39,059 bases of DNA from a virus (IMGVR_UViG_3300038701_001780:1-39059), one strand, 5' to 3'; positions 1-6,275 are shown, counted from the first letter of the stretch. Numbers and translations are program-made. Notes: generated from the sequence alone by a model not told the origin.

Positions 1-326
1 AATGGTACTGCGCAAATATCCACCTCAAGCCCATTGGTTGGTGGCGGAAGTTTAAAGTGTGACGGAACAAACGATAAAATAAGGATTGACGACACAAATG
101 GCGCATTTGATATTGGTACAGGTGACTTTACTATTGAAATCGCATTCAGGATTGACGCCTCAACAGGAGACAATCAAAACATCATCTATCTTGCCGATGG
201 CGCAAGCTTAAATGATATAGCCATCACCACCCAATATAACAACTCAACGGGTAAAGTAAACGGCTCCTTAGTAAGCGGCACAACAACTTACAAATATGAG
301 AGCACAACAACCGTATCAATAGGCAC
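1..326. repeat. Left copy of terminal overlap (genome closure)
   Basis: Bases 1-326 match 38734-39059 with two mismatches, at 8 (c versus a at 38741) and 294 (a versus c at 39027). Both changes are coding (Thr/Asn and Lys/Asn). The repeat lies inside one open gene, so it marks circular closure or circular permutation of the assembly rather than a biological repeat. Confidence 0.9.
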
Positions 327-564
327 TACTTACAGGCTGGGAATTGTCAGAAATTCTGGAGTTGCAAAACTATTTTTAGACCAAGCTGAAGAAGATAGTA
401 TTGCTGCCGCTGGCTCACTTAATTACTCAGCCGCTCAATACATAGACATTGGTGAGCGTGTAGGCACTAGGGATGCAAATGCCACTTTTGACGAATTTAG
501 ACTTACAGTGGGTGTTGCAAGAGACTTAACCCAATCACCACAAACACCATTTCCGGACGAATAA
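1..564 (+). CDS. LamG-like tail fibre/receptor-binding protein, C-terminal part
   Basis: This is the 3' part of the gene that starts at 38593 and runs off the right end. Base 1 is in frame with that start once the 326-bp terminal overlap is joined, giving a protein of about 234 residues. The protein has the feel of a concanavalin/LamG lectin fold: a GGGSLKCDG strand, a DFTIEIAFRID strand and a late FDEFRLTVGVAR strand. Such domains sit on phage fibres and bind surface glycans. It follows two paralogous fibre genes and precedes a DUF4376 gene by 2 bp. The stop is at 562-564. The receptor cannot be told from sequence. Confidence 0.8.
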   Translation, partial: NGTAQISTSSPLVGGGSLKCDGTNDKIRIDDTNGAFDIGTGDFTIEIAFRIDASTGDNQNIIYLADGASLNDIAITTQYNNSTGKVNGSLVSGTTTYKYESTTTVSIGTTYRLGIVRNSGVAKLFLDQAEEDSIAAAGSLNYSAAQYIDIGERVGTRDANATFDEFRLTVGVARDLTQSPQTPFPDE

Positions 565-566
565 TT

Positions 567-1133
567 ATGATTATCTATCTAACACCGCAAAATAAAGCCT
601 TTAACCCTAATCTGGCAATAACGATTGGTGATACACAGTTTCCAGCAAAAGCGTTTCTCAATGAGGATATGCGCACATTGCATGGCGTGACAACCAAAGA
701 GGTTGTTGTTCCAGAACATGATCCTGATACACAATCAAGACCTGTTCAGGGTGAGGACGGTGAATATGCACAGCCGGTTGATTTGCCGCTGGAAGAAGCG
801 AAAGCCAGAAAGAAAGCCACTATCAATCAGATTAAGAGTGCAAAACAGCTTGAAGGCTTCACTTATGACGGTATGACCTTCCAGTGTGATGAGGTGTCTG
901 TATCTCGCATTCACGCCACATGGAGTTTTGCACAGGCTGATAATACCTATACCCAGCCTTTCGTATTGAAAGACAATTCAACCGTCACACTGACCAATGC
1001 TCAATGCCTTGGGGTTGGCGCGGCTTGCGGTCAGTTTGTCTCCGGACTGACATTCACAGCCAGGCAGCTAAAAGACGCTGTTATTGCAGCCACTACCGTT
1101 GCCGAAGTAAGAGCCGTTACATGGCCCGAATAA
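567..1133 (+). CDS. DUF4376 domain tail protein
   Basis: 188 residues. The N-terminal half is a short beta-rich segment. The C-terminal half, from about residue 78, carries the DUF4376 pattern: a helix rich in K and A (ARKKATINQIKSAK), then GFTYDGMTFQCDEVS, then a long helix ending EVRAVTWPE. DUF4376 proteins are usually coded next to tail-fibre genes, where they are thought to act in fibre assembly or attach to the fibre tip; the role is not established. It begins 2 bp after the LamG gene stop, and its last 13 bases overlap the start of the next gene. Confidence 0.75.
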   Translation: MIIYLTPQNKAFNPNLAITIGDTQFPAKAFLNEDMRTLHGVTTKEVVVPEHDPDTQSRPVQGEDGEYAQPVDLPLEEAKARKKATINQIKSAKQLEGFTYDGMTFQCDEVSVSRIHATWSFAQADNTYTQPFVLKDNSTVTLTNAQCLGVGAACGQFVSGLTFTARQLKDAVIAATTVAEVRAVTWPE

Positions 1134-1408
1134 CCCGAATTGCAGCGGCTATCTCCGAGCTGCTCAATGCAGCTATCGGCGGGCACAACAATGAAACGCT
1201 CTCAGGCAGGGCATATCGACGCAGGAATAAGTCAAAGCGCGCGGCGTTTTTCTATAAATGGATTAACCGCGTGTTCTTCTGGCAAGACAATCACTGCTTA
1301 ACCTCGCACCTCGATGACCGAATATGGCACCGAAGTTTCGGGAAAATGATGGAAGAACTAGACCGCGAAAGCGGTTTTTTTATGCCCGATGCACGACACC
1401 CTGAATAA
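1121..1408 (+). CDS. Small basic phage protein of unknown function
   Basis: 95 residues, starting MARITRIAAAISELLNAAIG. The ATG at 1121 lies inside the end of the previous gene, and the open frame upstream of it is a shadow. It contains ETLSGRAYRRRNKSKR followed by an aromatic stretch (AFFYKWINRVFFW). Proteins with a similar 'ETLSxRAYR...FFWQDxHC' pattern are common beside phage lysis genes, but I know no tested function. It overlaps the holin start by 20 bases, so translation is probably coupled. It lacks a signal peptide and is cationic. Confidence 0.6.
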   Translation: MARITRIAAAISELLNAAIGGHNNETLSGRAYRRRNKSKRAAFFYKWINRVFFWQDNHCLTSHLDDRIWHRSFGKMMEELDRESGFFMPDARHPE

Positions 1409-1589
1409 ATACCGCATAGTTCCGCGCCTTATGGTGGCCGGTTACGGCTTCCTGATGTGGGATGTGGCTCAGTGGTTTATGGCTTTGCCTGATCCCAACT
1501 CACAGCAAGCCTCGTTCGTTTCCGTGATGGTCGGGGCCAGTGCTGCAATATTCGGACTCTACACCAACTCAGGGCCGCGCAATGATTAG
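1389..1589 (+). CDS. Putative holin, two membrane segments
   Basis: 66 residues. Two hydrophobic segments are visible, about residues 12-31 (VPRLMVAGYGFLMWDVAQWF) and 41-58 (SFVSVMVGASAAIFGLYT), joined by a short polar turn with a conserved-looking ALPDP. The size, the two-segment topology and the place directly before Rz/Rz1 and an endolysin candidate fit a small class II-type holin, which would form the inner-membrane lesion that times lysis. The start overlaps the previous gene and the stop overlaps the Rz start by 8 bases. The call rests on topology and context, not on a catalytic motif. Confidence 0.65.
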   Translation: MHDTLNKYRIVPRLMVAGYGFLMWDVAQWFMALPDPNSQQASFVSVMVGASAAIFGLYTNSGPRND

Positions 1590-2022
1590 CACAATATTCA
1601 AATTCCTGGGCGGTAAAAAATGGCTGCTTATCGGTATTGCCGCGACGGCTTCATTCGCTGCTGCATGGCAAGTGCAAGGCTGGCGCTATGGCCTGCAAAT
1701 AGCTGAGATTGAAAACACGCAGTGGCAGACCGAGATACAGCGGCAACAGCAACTGGTCGAGGCGCACCGTTATCAGAACCAGGTGAAAGACCTGGTTAGC
1801 CAAAACCGGCAGCTTGCCGAGCAGAAACAAAAAACCGTCACCGAGTACGTCAACAAAGAGGTCGCTAAACATGCTCAAAGCCCTGACGCTGGCAAGTGCC
1901 ATTTTAATGATGAGTGGGTGCGCATCTACAACGCCGCAGCCAGTGGAGATATACCCGACACCGCCCCAGAGGCTGATGCAAACGCCGGACAGAATGAAAA
2001 CACTGAAACCACCAGTGACTGA
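1582..2022 (+). CDS. Rz: Rz-like i-spanin
   Basis: 146 residues. One N-terminal membrane anchor (about residues 11-28, KKWLLIGIAATASFAAAW) is followed by a periplasmic coiled coil rich in Q and E (IQRQQQLVEAHRYQNQVKDL) and a conserved-style 'CHFNDEWVRIYNAA' tail. This is the layout of Rz inner-membrane spanins, which join an outer-membrane Rz1 lipoprotein to fuse the two membranes in the last step of lysis. The ATG at 1582 overlaps the holin stop. An upstream in-frame start at 1540 would lie deep in the holin gene and is less likely. Rz1 is nested in its 3' half. Confidence 0.9.
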   Translation: MISTIFKFLGGKKWLLIGIAATASFAAAWQVQGWRYGLQIAEIENTQWQTEIQRQQQLVEAHRYQNQVKDLVSQNRQLAEQKQKTVTEYVNKEVAKHAQSPDAGKCHFNDEWVRIYNAAASGDIPDTAPEADANAGQNENTETTSD

Positions 2023-2137
2023 CATAGAGGTGCTTCAATCTGTGACCAGCAATTACGCAACTTGCCACGACATCAGGCAGGACTTGATCAGCTTGCAGGA
2101 TTGGGTGCGGAGGGCTTATGAAGAACGTACTGATTGA
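1871..2137 (+). CDS. Rz1: Rz1-like o-spanin lipoprotein
   Basis: 88 residues in the +1 frame within Rz. It starts MLKALTLASAILMMSGCAST: a lipoprotein signal with lipobox MSGC and mature N-terminal Cys17. The mature part is proline-rich (TTPQPVEIYPTPPQ), as in Rz1 proteins. It extends 115 bases beyond the Rz stop, so the pair is overlapped rather than fully embedded. It partners Rz to span the periplasm. The last 20 bases overlap the start of the DUF5675 gene. Confidence 0.88.
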   Translation: MLKALTLASAILMMSGCASTTPQPVEIYPTPPQRLMQTPDRMKTLKPPVTDIEVLQSVTSNYATCHDIRQDLISLQDWVRRAYEERTD

Positions 2138-2555
2138 GCGATTCAATTATGCCCCAGAAGGCACATTCGGAGTGATGTCGCTACCTTCCGGCCAGATGCT
2201 TTATACCTGTGAGCAACCGTGGAACGGCAACGCGAAAGGCGAAAGCTGCATCCCCGAAGGTGAGTATCAGATGAAAATGCGGCGAAGCCCCGTTGTGCAA
2301 CGCAGCAGCGGTGGAAGATATGAGCAGGGCTGGGAGGTGACGGGCGTTCCCGGCAGAACTTACATCATGATTCACCCGGCAAACTGGCCTCATGAACTGC
2401 GCGGCTGTATAGCCCCCGGCATGGATTACGCGATCCTATCTGGCGAGCAGGGTGTCAGCAGCAGCCGGCAAGCTTTCGACTTGTTCATGGATGAATTAAA
2501 AGGCGAGCAGACCGTATCCCTCAGCATCTATCAGAAGCTGCCTGAATACCCATAA
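2118..2555 (+). CDS. DUF5675 family protein, candidate endolysin
   Basis: 145 residues, recognised as DUF5675 from GESCIPEGEYQMKM, VPGRTYIMIHPANWPHELRG and GCIAPGMDYAIL. The H-x2-N...GC arrangement (about residues 91-102) recalls the His/Cys pair of L,D-transpeptidase-like enzymes, so a cell-wall hydrolase is plausible but inferred. It closes the lysis set (holin, Rz, Rz1) and no lysozyme, amidase or transglycosylase was found elsewhere in the circle. That makes it the only endolysin candidate. There is no signal peptide, so it would need the holin to reach the wall. Confidence 0.7.
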   Translation: MKNVLIERFNYAPEGTFGVMSLPSGQMLYTCEQPWNGNAKGESCIPEGEYQMKMRRSPVVQRSSGGRYEQGWEVTGVPGRTYIMIHPANWPHELRGCIAPGMDYAILSGEQGVSSSRQAFDLFMDELKGEQTVSLSIYQKLPEYP

Positions 2556-2633
2556 TTAAAGTCCAACGGGTGGGACGCCGGTTCGATTCCCAAACACGGA
2601 ATCGAATTGAGATTAATCTGCAGAACAACACTG

Positions 2634-2827
2634 AAACGATCCGAAAACGATCCGTAATTGTTTAAAGTGAGTAATGATGGGGTATGGCTGTTTGTTCGAT
2701 TCCCGCCGCCTCCACCAATAAAAATGCGGGTTTGCGAGGGTTTTCAAGGGTTCGGATAGTTTTCGGATCGTTGGAAATCTTCTCAAATCGGCTCAAATCT
2801 TCTGCAAAACGATCCAAAAACGATCCG
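2634..2827. other. attP: attP with integrase arm-type repeats
   Basis: Three pairs of a decamer near AAACGATCCG lie around a tRNA-like core. The direct pairs are 2634-2643/2645-2654 and 2807-2816/2818-2827; the inverted pair is at 2753-2762/2764-2773. Members of each pair are 11 bp apart, about one helical turn. The second and third pairs carry one mismatch in a member. This is the layout expected of arm sites for a lambda/P22-type tyrosine integrase, and the integrase gene begins 4 bp away. Confidence 0.8.
2694..2717 (+). other. attP core: 3' end of a tmRNA or tRNA-Ala gene
   Basis: The 24-bp segment starts GTTCGATTCCCGCC and ends CTCCACCA. It reads as T-loop, 3' T-stem, 3' acceptor strand, A73 and CCA. 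Acceptor position 70 is T and position 73 is A, the pattern of G3-U70 alanine-charged RNAs, so the host site is probably ssrA (tmRNA) or a tRNA-Ala. The 5' half of the T-stem is absent, so this is not a gene in itself; insertion would restore the host RNA. Confidence 0.7.
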
Positions 2828-2830
2828 TTT

Positions 2831-3943
2831 TCACTTTCCAAATATTGCCTCCGCTTTTTGCCCTGCATCGGGCATGGCTTCTGGCATCCACTTCCCATAC
2901 GTTCTGGCTATCATTGACCAGTCAGCGTGTCCCATTTGGCCTGCCACCCACATTGGGTGTTCCCCTGCAGACAGCATCATCGAGGCATAGGTATGCCGTG
3001 TCTGATACGGCCGCCGATAACGGACTTTTGCTTTTTTTAATGCCGGCGTCCAAAGTGTTTTCCTGATTGGCTGATCACCTGCCCAGGGTTCATTGTGTCT
3101 TGGGTTGTGAAAGACATGCTTACCGGCCAGGTAGGTAAAAGCTTTCTGCTGTTTTAATGCTTCCAGTGCCGGGCCAAGCAGTTTGATGATCCGCCTGCCT
3201 GCCAGTGTTTTGGTTTCTTCCAGCTCATTGGCCGCTTGAGTTTGTGCATTGATAACGGTGACGCGCTTGTTTTTGAGATCAACATCGGACCAGTGCAGAG
3301 CAACAAGTTCTGATGTGCGCATGCCGGTCCAGAAAGCAAACTGAATCAGGTTTCTGCCTTGGCCTGTCATGTTCTTGAGAATATCGAGCTGTTCTTCAGC
3401 GGTGAATGGGTCAACTACGTCCTTGCTGGTGCTGCGCTTCTTACATGACCAGCCGGTCAGGATATTTCTATCAATGGTTTCATCCTCAACGGCATATTGC
3501 AGCGCCTGACGTAGCGGGGAGAACAGGTTGTTGAGTCGTTTTGCGCTGGCGTCACTGTCATTGCAGTAATCACGGATCAGGCCAATTGTGAGTTCGCCGA
3601 CCTCCATGTGTCCAAACTCTTCTTTCAACAGGCGGACTGATTTGCTGTAGTCAAGCAGGGTGCTGGCTTTGACTTGTTGTGATTTGGCATCGAGCCACTT
3701 ATCCAGGAGCTTATCAATGCAGGTGGTTTTTTTGGTTTGGAAAACGTCGGGAATGCTGCCGGTGGCAAATTCATGCAGCCAGGCTTCGCGCTGACGTTGA
3801 GCGTATTTGATGTTCGGTGGGGTGGGTTTTATTTTGAGAGTGTGGGAATAAAGCGTTTTTTTATGGGTGATGAGGATGCGGATATGACCGTTTCTGATAC
3901 TGATACCTTTCAAACCATCGGTCAGGCCGCTTCCTCCACCCAT
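2831..3943 (-). CDS. int: Tyrosine integrase
   Basis: 370 residues. The N-terminal arm-binding domain (to about residue 60) is followed by a SAM-like core-binding domain (about 65-165) and a catalytic domain. Catalytic residues are visible: Arg in TGMRTSELVALHW, the 'PYQTRHTYAS' box (a Tyr-for-His variant of HxxR known in this subfamily), GHADW and the nucleophile Tyr in ARTYGKWMP near residue 350. It catalyses attP x attB recombination, with excisionase for the reverse. The ATG at 3943 overlaps the excisionase gene by 22 bases. The gene ends next to attP, as in P22-like phages. Confidence 0.93.
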   Translation of the reverse strand: MGGGSGLTDGLKGISIRNGHIRILITHKKTLYSHTLKIKPTPPNIKYAQRQREAWLHEFATGSIPDVFQTKKTTCIDKLLDKWLDAKSQQVKASTLLDYSKSVRLLKEEFGHMEVGELTIGLIRDYCNDSDASAKRLNNLFSPLRQALQYAVEDETIDRNILTGWSCKKRSTSKDVVDPFTAEEQLDILKNMTGQGRNLIQFAFWTGMRTSELVALHWSDVDLKNKRVTVINAQTQAANELEETKTLAGRRIIKLLGPALEALKQQKAFTYLAGKHVFHNPRHNEPWAGDQPIRKTLWTPALKKAKVRYRRPYQTRHTYASMMLSAGEHPMWVAGQMGHADWSMIARTYGKWMPEAMPDAGQKAEAIFGK

Positions 3944-4101
3944 TTTTCATACTCCTGCAGGTTAATCTGTCGCTTGCCATCTGGGGATTTCTTCCAGTGA
4001 ACCCCCTCAGCCCATACGCCTTTGTCGATCTTGGAGTTTACCGCACCTGGGGTGTAACCGGTCAACTCGCAGAATTTTGGAATGAGCACCCATTTCAGCA
4101 T
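3922..4101 (-). CDS. xis: Excisionase-like protein
   Basis: 59 residues from the ATG at 4101 (MLKWVLIPKFCELTGYTPGA). It has a short winged-helix, MerR-like fold: the helix WVLIPKFCELTGYT, then AVNSKIDKGVW, then HWKKSPDGKRQINLQEYEKW. This is the usual pattern of small phage excisionases that direct integrase towards excision. A longer frame upstream overlaps the neighbour and lacks the conserved start, so I prefer 4101. It overlaps int by 22 bases and is co-transcribed from PL. Confidence 0.8.
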   Translation of the reverse strand: MLKWVLIPKFCELTGYTPGAVNSKIDKGVWAEGVHWKKSPDGKRQINLQEYEKWVEEAA

Positions 4102-4105
4102 GGCT

Positions 4106-4471
4106 TTAGCCCTTGCCTGCCTGCTGGCGAAGCTGGTTGGCATATTCAAGAATATCTTCGCCTGTGATTTCTGACACAGGTTTTGGGATAGAGTCGATTA
4201 CGAAGTCCAGAAGGAAGGCATCATGCTCTGCTAGTGATTGTTGTGGGTTTTCCTGTAGCACGACATCAACGGCTTGGGGGTACAGGTTGTCATTGTGAGT
4301 CTTCTTTAGGCTTTCGTTTTCTGCTTCAAGCCAATACCTTAATCTCTCAACCTGCGCCATCAGTTCTAGTTCGCGTTGCTGCATAAGCTCTAAATAATCA
4401 GCCCGTGACTCATGGCCTTCGGCACGCATGTTTTTGATGATTGTTGCTGTGTTATCTCTACTTACTTCCAT
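4106..4471 (-). CDS. Hypothetical early protein, coiled-coil N-terminal half
   Basis: 121 residues starting MEVSRDNTATIIKNMRAEGH. The ATG at 4471 is preceded by AGGGAGAAGTGAT, a good ribosome site that is part of a 37-bp repeat. Residues about 25-60 look helical and charged (YLELMQQRELELMAQVERLR). The tail contains ITGEDILEYANQLRQQ. I do not recognise the family. It sits between excisionase and another small coiled-coil gene in the PL operon. Confidence 0.6.
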   Translation of the reverse strand: MEVSRDNTATIIKNMRAEGHESRADYLELMQQRELELMAQVERLRYWLEAENESLKKTHNDNLYPQAVDVVLQENPQQSLAEHDAFLLDFVIDSIPKPVSEITGEDILEYANQLRQQAGKG

Positions 4472-4505
4472 ATCACTTCTCCCTCTGCTTTGCGTTGGTG
4501 ATGGC
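4469..4505. repeat. 37-bp direct repeat, copy 1 (gene junction)
   Basis: Identical to 5258-5294. On the - strand it spans the last codons of one gene (encoding ITNAKQREK-stop), a ribosome site and the ATG of the next gene. It therefore duplicates a gene border rather than a gene. Confidence 0.9.
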
Positions 4506-4778
4506 TTTGGCAATTGGCTCAAAGTCGAAACTATCCTTCAATGGCTCTGACTCACCCATGCCAAGATAGATGTGTGCATCCGGCAGTTCACGGTTCACGC
4601 GTTCTAGCTGTTCAACCAACTGCTGATTGGTGGCTTGGATTTGTTCATTTTTACGCTGCAAGCTCTTGCCCAGCTTAACTGTGCCTCTCATATGCGCTGC
4701 CCAGTTCAGATTTCCTGCTGCGTTGATTTCATCAGCTATTGATTCAGCCATATCCCATGTTTTATCTAATTCACTCAT
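4473..4778 (-). CDS. Hypothetical early coiled-coil protein
   Basis: 101 residues starting MSELDKTWDMAESIADEINA, with GAGGTGATGTAA before the ATG at 4778. The middle is a coiled coil (QRKNEQIQATNQQLVEQLER). The C-terminus AITNAKQREK is the same as that of the gene at 5262-5450, and both share a 'QATNxxLxExLE' segment, so the two are partial paralogues. No known domain. It is part of the PL operon. Confidence 0.6.
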   Translation of the reverse strand: MSELDKTWDMAESIADEINAAGNLNWAAHMRGTVKLGKSLQRKNEQIQATNQQLVEQLERVNRELPDAHIYLGMGESEPLKDSFDFEPIAKAITNAKQREK

Positions 4779-4811
4779 TTACATCACCTCAATAATTAGC
4801 TGTTAACCGGT

Positions 4812-4934
4812 TTATTTTTCTGCCTGCTGCTCAGACTCCGCATCAACAACGTAAAACCACACTTCACAATGAATACGTCCATCTTCGTTTGTGGTTTCAC
4901 TACAATGAACTTCATACTCGTAGGTTTCACTCAT
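4812..4934 (-). CDS. Hypothetical 40-residue protein
   Basis: A short open frame (MSETYEYEVHCSETTNEDGR and 20 more residues). The ATG at 4934 lies 2 bases past the stop of the upstream gene and is preceded by GGAGAAGTGAAG, a strong ribosome site. It is acidic, with no membrane segment. Many PL-operon phage genes are this small. No homologue recognised; the evidence is the ribosome site and the tight packing. Confidence 0.55.
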   Translation of the reverse strand: MSETYEYEVHCSETTNEDGRIHCEVWFYVVDAESEQQAEK

Positions 4935-4936
4935 CT

Positions 4937-5260
4937 TCACTTCTCCTGTTCAGCTTGTGCTGCAAGTATGGCGGCGGTGACTGCAGCTTTTTGTGGGATA
5001 TCCCCATCTAACCCTAAGCAACCGTATCTGACCCCGCCCGCACCTATAGTTGAATGACTCAGCATCAAATCCCAAGCCTGAGCCTTACCTTTCTCAGTGG
5101 GTTGGGATGGTTGCCAGCCTTCTTGGCTACACATGAACGCGCCTTCTTGCACCCAAGCTGTTCCGTATTCACTTTTAAACCACCCCATACACACCTCAGC
5201 CGCTATAGCATCACGCTCAGCGTCAGGCATGGCTAGTAGTTGTTCTGGTGTATATCTCAT
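4937..5260 (-). CDS. Phage ABA-sandwich-like domain protein
   Basis: 107 residues starting MRYTPEQLLAMPDAERDAIA. The N-terminal 'LLAMPDAERDAIAAEVCMGW' and the later QAWDLMLSHS fit the Phage_ABA_S type of small early proteins. The ribosome site comes from the second copy of the 37-bp repeat. The alanine/glutamate-rich C-terminus (TAAILAAQAEQEK) is probably helical. Function unknown; proteins of this group are common in accessory early operons. Confidence 0.6.
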   Translation of the reverse strand: MRYTPEQLLAMPDAERDAIAAEVCMGWFKSEYGTAWVQEGAFMCSQEGWQPSQPTEKGKAQAWDLMLSHSTIGAGGVRYGCLGLDGDIPQKAAVTAAILAAQAEQEK

Positions 5261-5294
5261 ATCACTTCTCCCTCTGCTTTGCGTTGGTGATGGC
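5258..5294. repeat. 37-bp direct repeat, copy 2 (gene junction)
   Basis: Identical to 4469-4505. It again spans a gene end (ITNAKQREK-stop), a ribosome site and the next ATG on the - strand. The 789-bp unit between the copies holds three small genes. Confidence 0.9.
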
Positions 5295-5450
5295 GTCCCG
5301 CATTTCCATGTGCGCCTTTGAGCCGCTGCCGATACTGTTCAGTTTGTTTTCATCCAAGTAGTCACAGCTATATTCAAGCGCCTCAAGCAGTTCCTTATTG
5401 GTGGCTTGGAGTTGTTCGTAAAGCTCCAGTTTTATGTATTTACCTTCCAT
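5262..5450 (-). CDS. Hypothetical small early protein, partial paralogue of 4473-4778
   Basis: 62 residues. The ATG at 5450 follows GAGGTGAGAT. It contains QATNKELLEALEYSCDYLDE and ends AITNAKQREK. The 'xATNxxLLEALE' pattern is common in small early phage proteins of unknown role. The shared C-terminus with 4473-4778 and the flanking 37-bp repeat indicate local duplication. Confidence 0.6.
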   Translation of the reverse strand: MEGKYIKLELYEQLQATNKELLEALEYSCDYLDENKLNSIGSGSKAHMEMRDAITNAKQREK

Positions 5451-5458
5451 ATCTCACC

Positions 5459-5623
5459 TCAATTCAAATGCAGCCAAGCCAGCAGTGATGAAGCCATGCC
5501 GATAAACAGCACGATCACACCTGCAAAGCCGAAGAAGATTCCGCTGTATGTGTCGAGCTTGATAAAAGCGCCGACAAACAGTAGTCCGGTCAGAATTAGC
5601 AGCCAGTTGAATGCTATCCACAT
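5459..5623 (-). CDS. Small two-segment membrane protein
   Basis: 54 residues starting MWIAFNWLLILTGLLFVGAF. Two hydrophobic segments are visible, about residues 5-20 and 29-50. The ATG at 5623 has AAGGG nine bases upstream. It is expressed with the early genes, so it is unlikely to be the lysis holin. Roles such as superinfection exclusion are possible but unsupported. It sits between two gene ends with few spare bases. Confidence 0.55.
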   Translation of the reverse strand: MWIAFNWLLILTGLLFVGAFIKLDTYSGIFFGFAGVIVLFIGMASSLLAWLHLN

Positions 5624-5626
5624 GAC

Positions 5627-5824
5627 TTAACCCTTCACTCTATCCATATAATCATCATCGGCTTGGACTTCGACATGCTCTTGATTCCATCTATCAGCCA
5701 ACTCTCTAGCCTCTCTCCTTGTTTCGCATCTTCTAATCAACTTAGATATTGCTAGTCCGTTGGTGTTTACTCGCGCAACGCCATGACCGTTGATGTACTC
5801 ATATCTGTATGGCAAACCTTTCAT
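5627..5824 (-). CDS. Hypothetical small early protein
   Basis: 65 residues from the ATG at 5824, which follows AGGAGG-TAGTG, an ideal ribosome site; the GTG at 5827 is too close to it. It is basic with arginine-rich helices (LIRRCETRREARELADRWNQ) and an acidic tail. A YRYEYINGHGVARV beta strand precedes the helices. It resembles small phage proteins that may fold as a beta-alpha unit; no function known. Confidence 0.55.
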   Translation of the reverse strand: MKGLPYRYEYINGHGVARVNTNGLAISKLIRRCETRREARELADRWNQEHVEVQADDDYMDRVKG

Positions 5825-5840
5825 CACTACCTCCTTAGTT

Positions 5841-5860
5841 AAAAAGCCGCTTACGGCGGC
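5841..5860 (-). terminator. Short intrinsic terminator-like hairpin in PL operon
   Basis: On the - strand GCCGC-CGTAA-GCGGC is followed by TTTTT. The 5-bp GC stem is short, so it may only attenuate the PL transcript between the genes at 5872-6060 and 5627-5824. A matching AGGTTGCCG motif precedes it, as at the 6082-6098 hairpin. Confidence 0.5.
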
Positions 5861-5871
5861 AATTCGGCAAC

Positions 5872-6060
5872 CTAGTCGATTAGCTCTTCTGTGTCCTCAT
5901 TGATTGCATAAGATTCAATGTTGTCATCAATAATCCCTTGCAACCATTCTTGCTTGCCGTTATCTGGGAGCGCCTTCCACTCATCAACAGTCATGCCGGT
6001 ATCTTCTTCGTGGATACCGCCAACAAAACCTGTGTTACATCTGATAATTACATTGCTCAT
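5872..6060 (-). CDS. DUF7167-like small early protein
   Basis: 62 residues. It reads MSNVIIRCNTGFVGGIHEED, then GMTVDEWKALPDNGKQEW and a very acidic end. The pattern of a short beta strand with 'TGMTxDEWxxLxDxxxxEWL' is seen in many small phage early proteins (I place it near DUF7167). Ribosome site GAGGTGATTT before the ATG. The role is unknown. It lies between two hairpins. Confidence 0.6.
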   Translation of the reverse strand: MSNVIIRCNTGFVGGIHEEDTGMTVDEWKALPDNGKQEWLQGIIDDNIESYAINEDTEELID

Positions 6061-6081
6061 AAATCACCTCTTAAAATTGAA

Positions 6082-6098
6082 AGCCCGTCTCGTGGGCT
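6082..6098 (-). terminator. Intergenic hairpin in PL operon
   Basis: On the - strand AGCCC-acgagac-GGGCT, followed by TTTCAATTTTAA. The stem is 5 bp and the T tract is broken, so attenuation or RNA processing is as likely as termination. It is preceded by AGGTTGCCG, shared with the 5841-5860 hairpin. Confidence 0.35.
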
Positions 6099-6125
6099 AA
6101 ACGGCAACCTCACGCGGCCTTTGTT

Positions 6126-6275
6126 TTAGAAGGAGCGCCCACGCGGTTGCTGCGGCAGGTTATTAACCTTACGGTCAGCCCCACCCACCGCTGGGGTAAA
6201 ACGACAATCTCTGCACTTGTCGCCACTGAAACTGAGTTTGACTTCGTTGCAATATTTGCAGTGTTTGGTGAACAT
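6126..6275 (-). CDS. Small zinc-ribbon-like protein
   Basis: 49 residues starting MFTKHCKYCNEVKLSFSGDK. Two Cys pairs (CKYC at residues 6-9 and CRDC at 21-24) would bind one zinc. The ATG at 6275 follows AGGAGG-CTGTC, a near-ideal ribosome site. It is basic, with a disordered tail (PQQPRGRSF). It sits 10 bases after the SSB stop, so it may work with the recombination genes, but this is only positional. Confidence 0.65.
   Translation of the reverse strand: MFTKHCKYCNEVKLSFSGDKCRDCRFTPAVGGADRKVNNLPQQPRGRSF

Noticed and set aside
2576-2717. Possible tRNA gene near the lysis genes
   Set aside because: Only the T-loop and 3' acceptor strand are present. No 5' acceptor, D-arm or anticodon arm pairs with them, so this is an att core, not a gene.
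4473-5450. CRISPR-like repeats
   Set aside because: Only two copies of a 37-bp repeat, both at gene borders and with genes between them.
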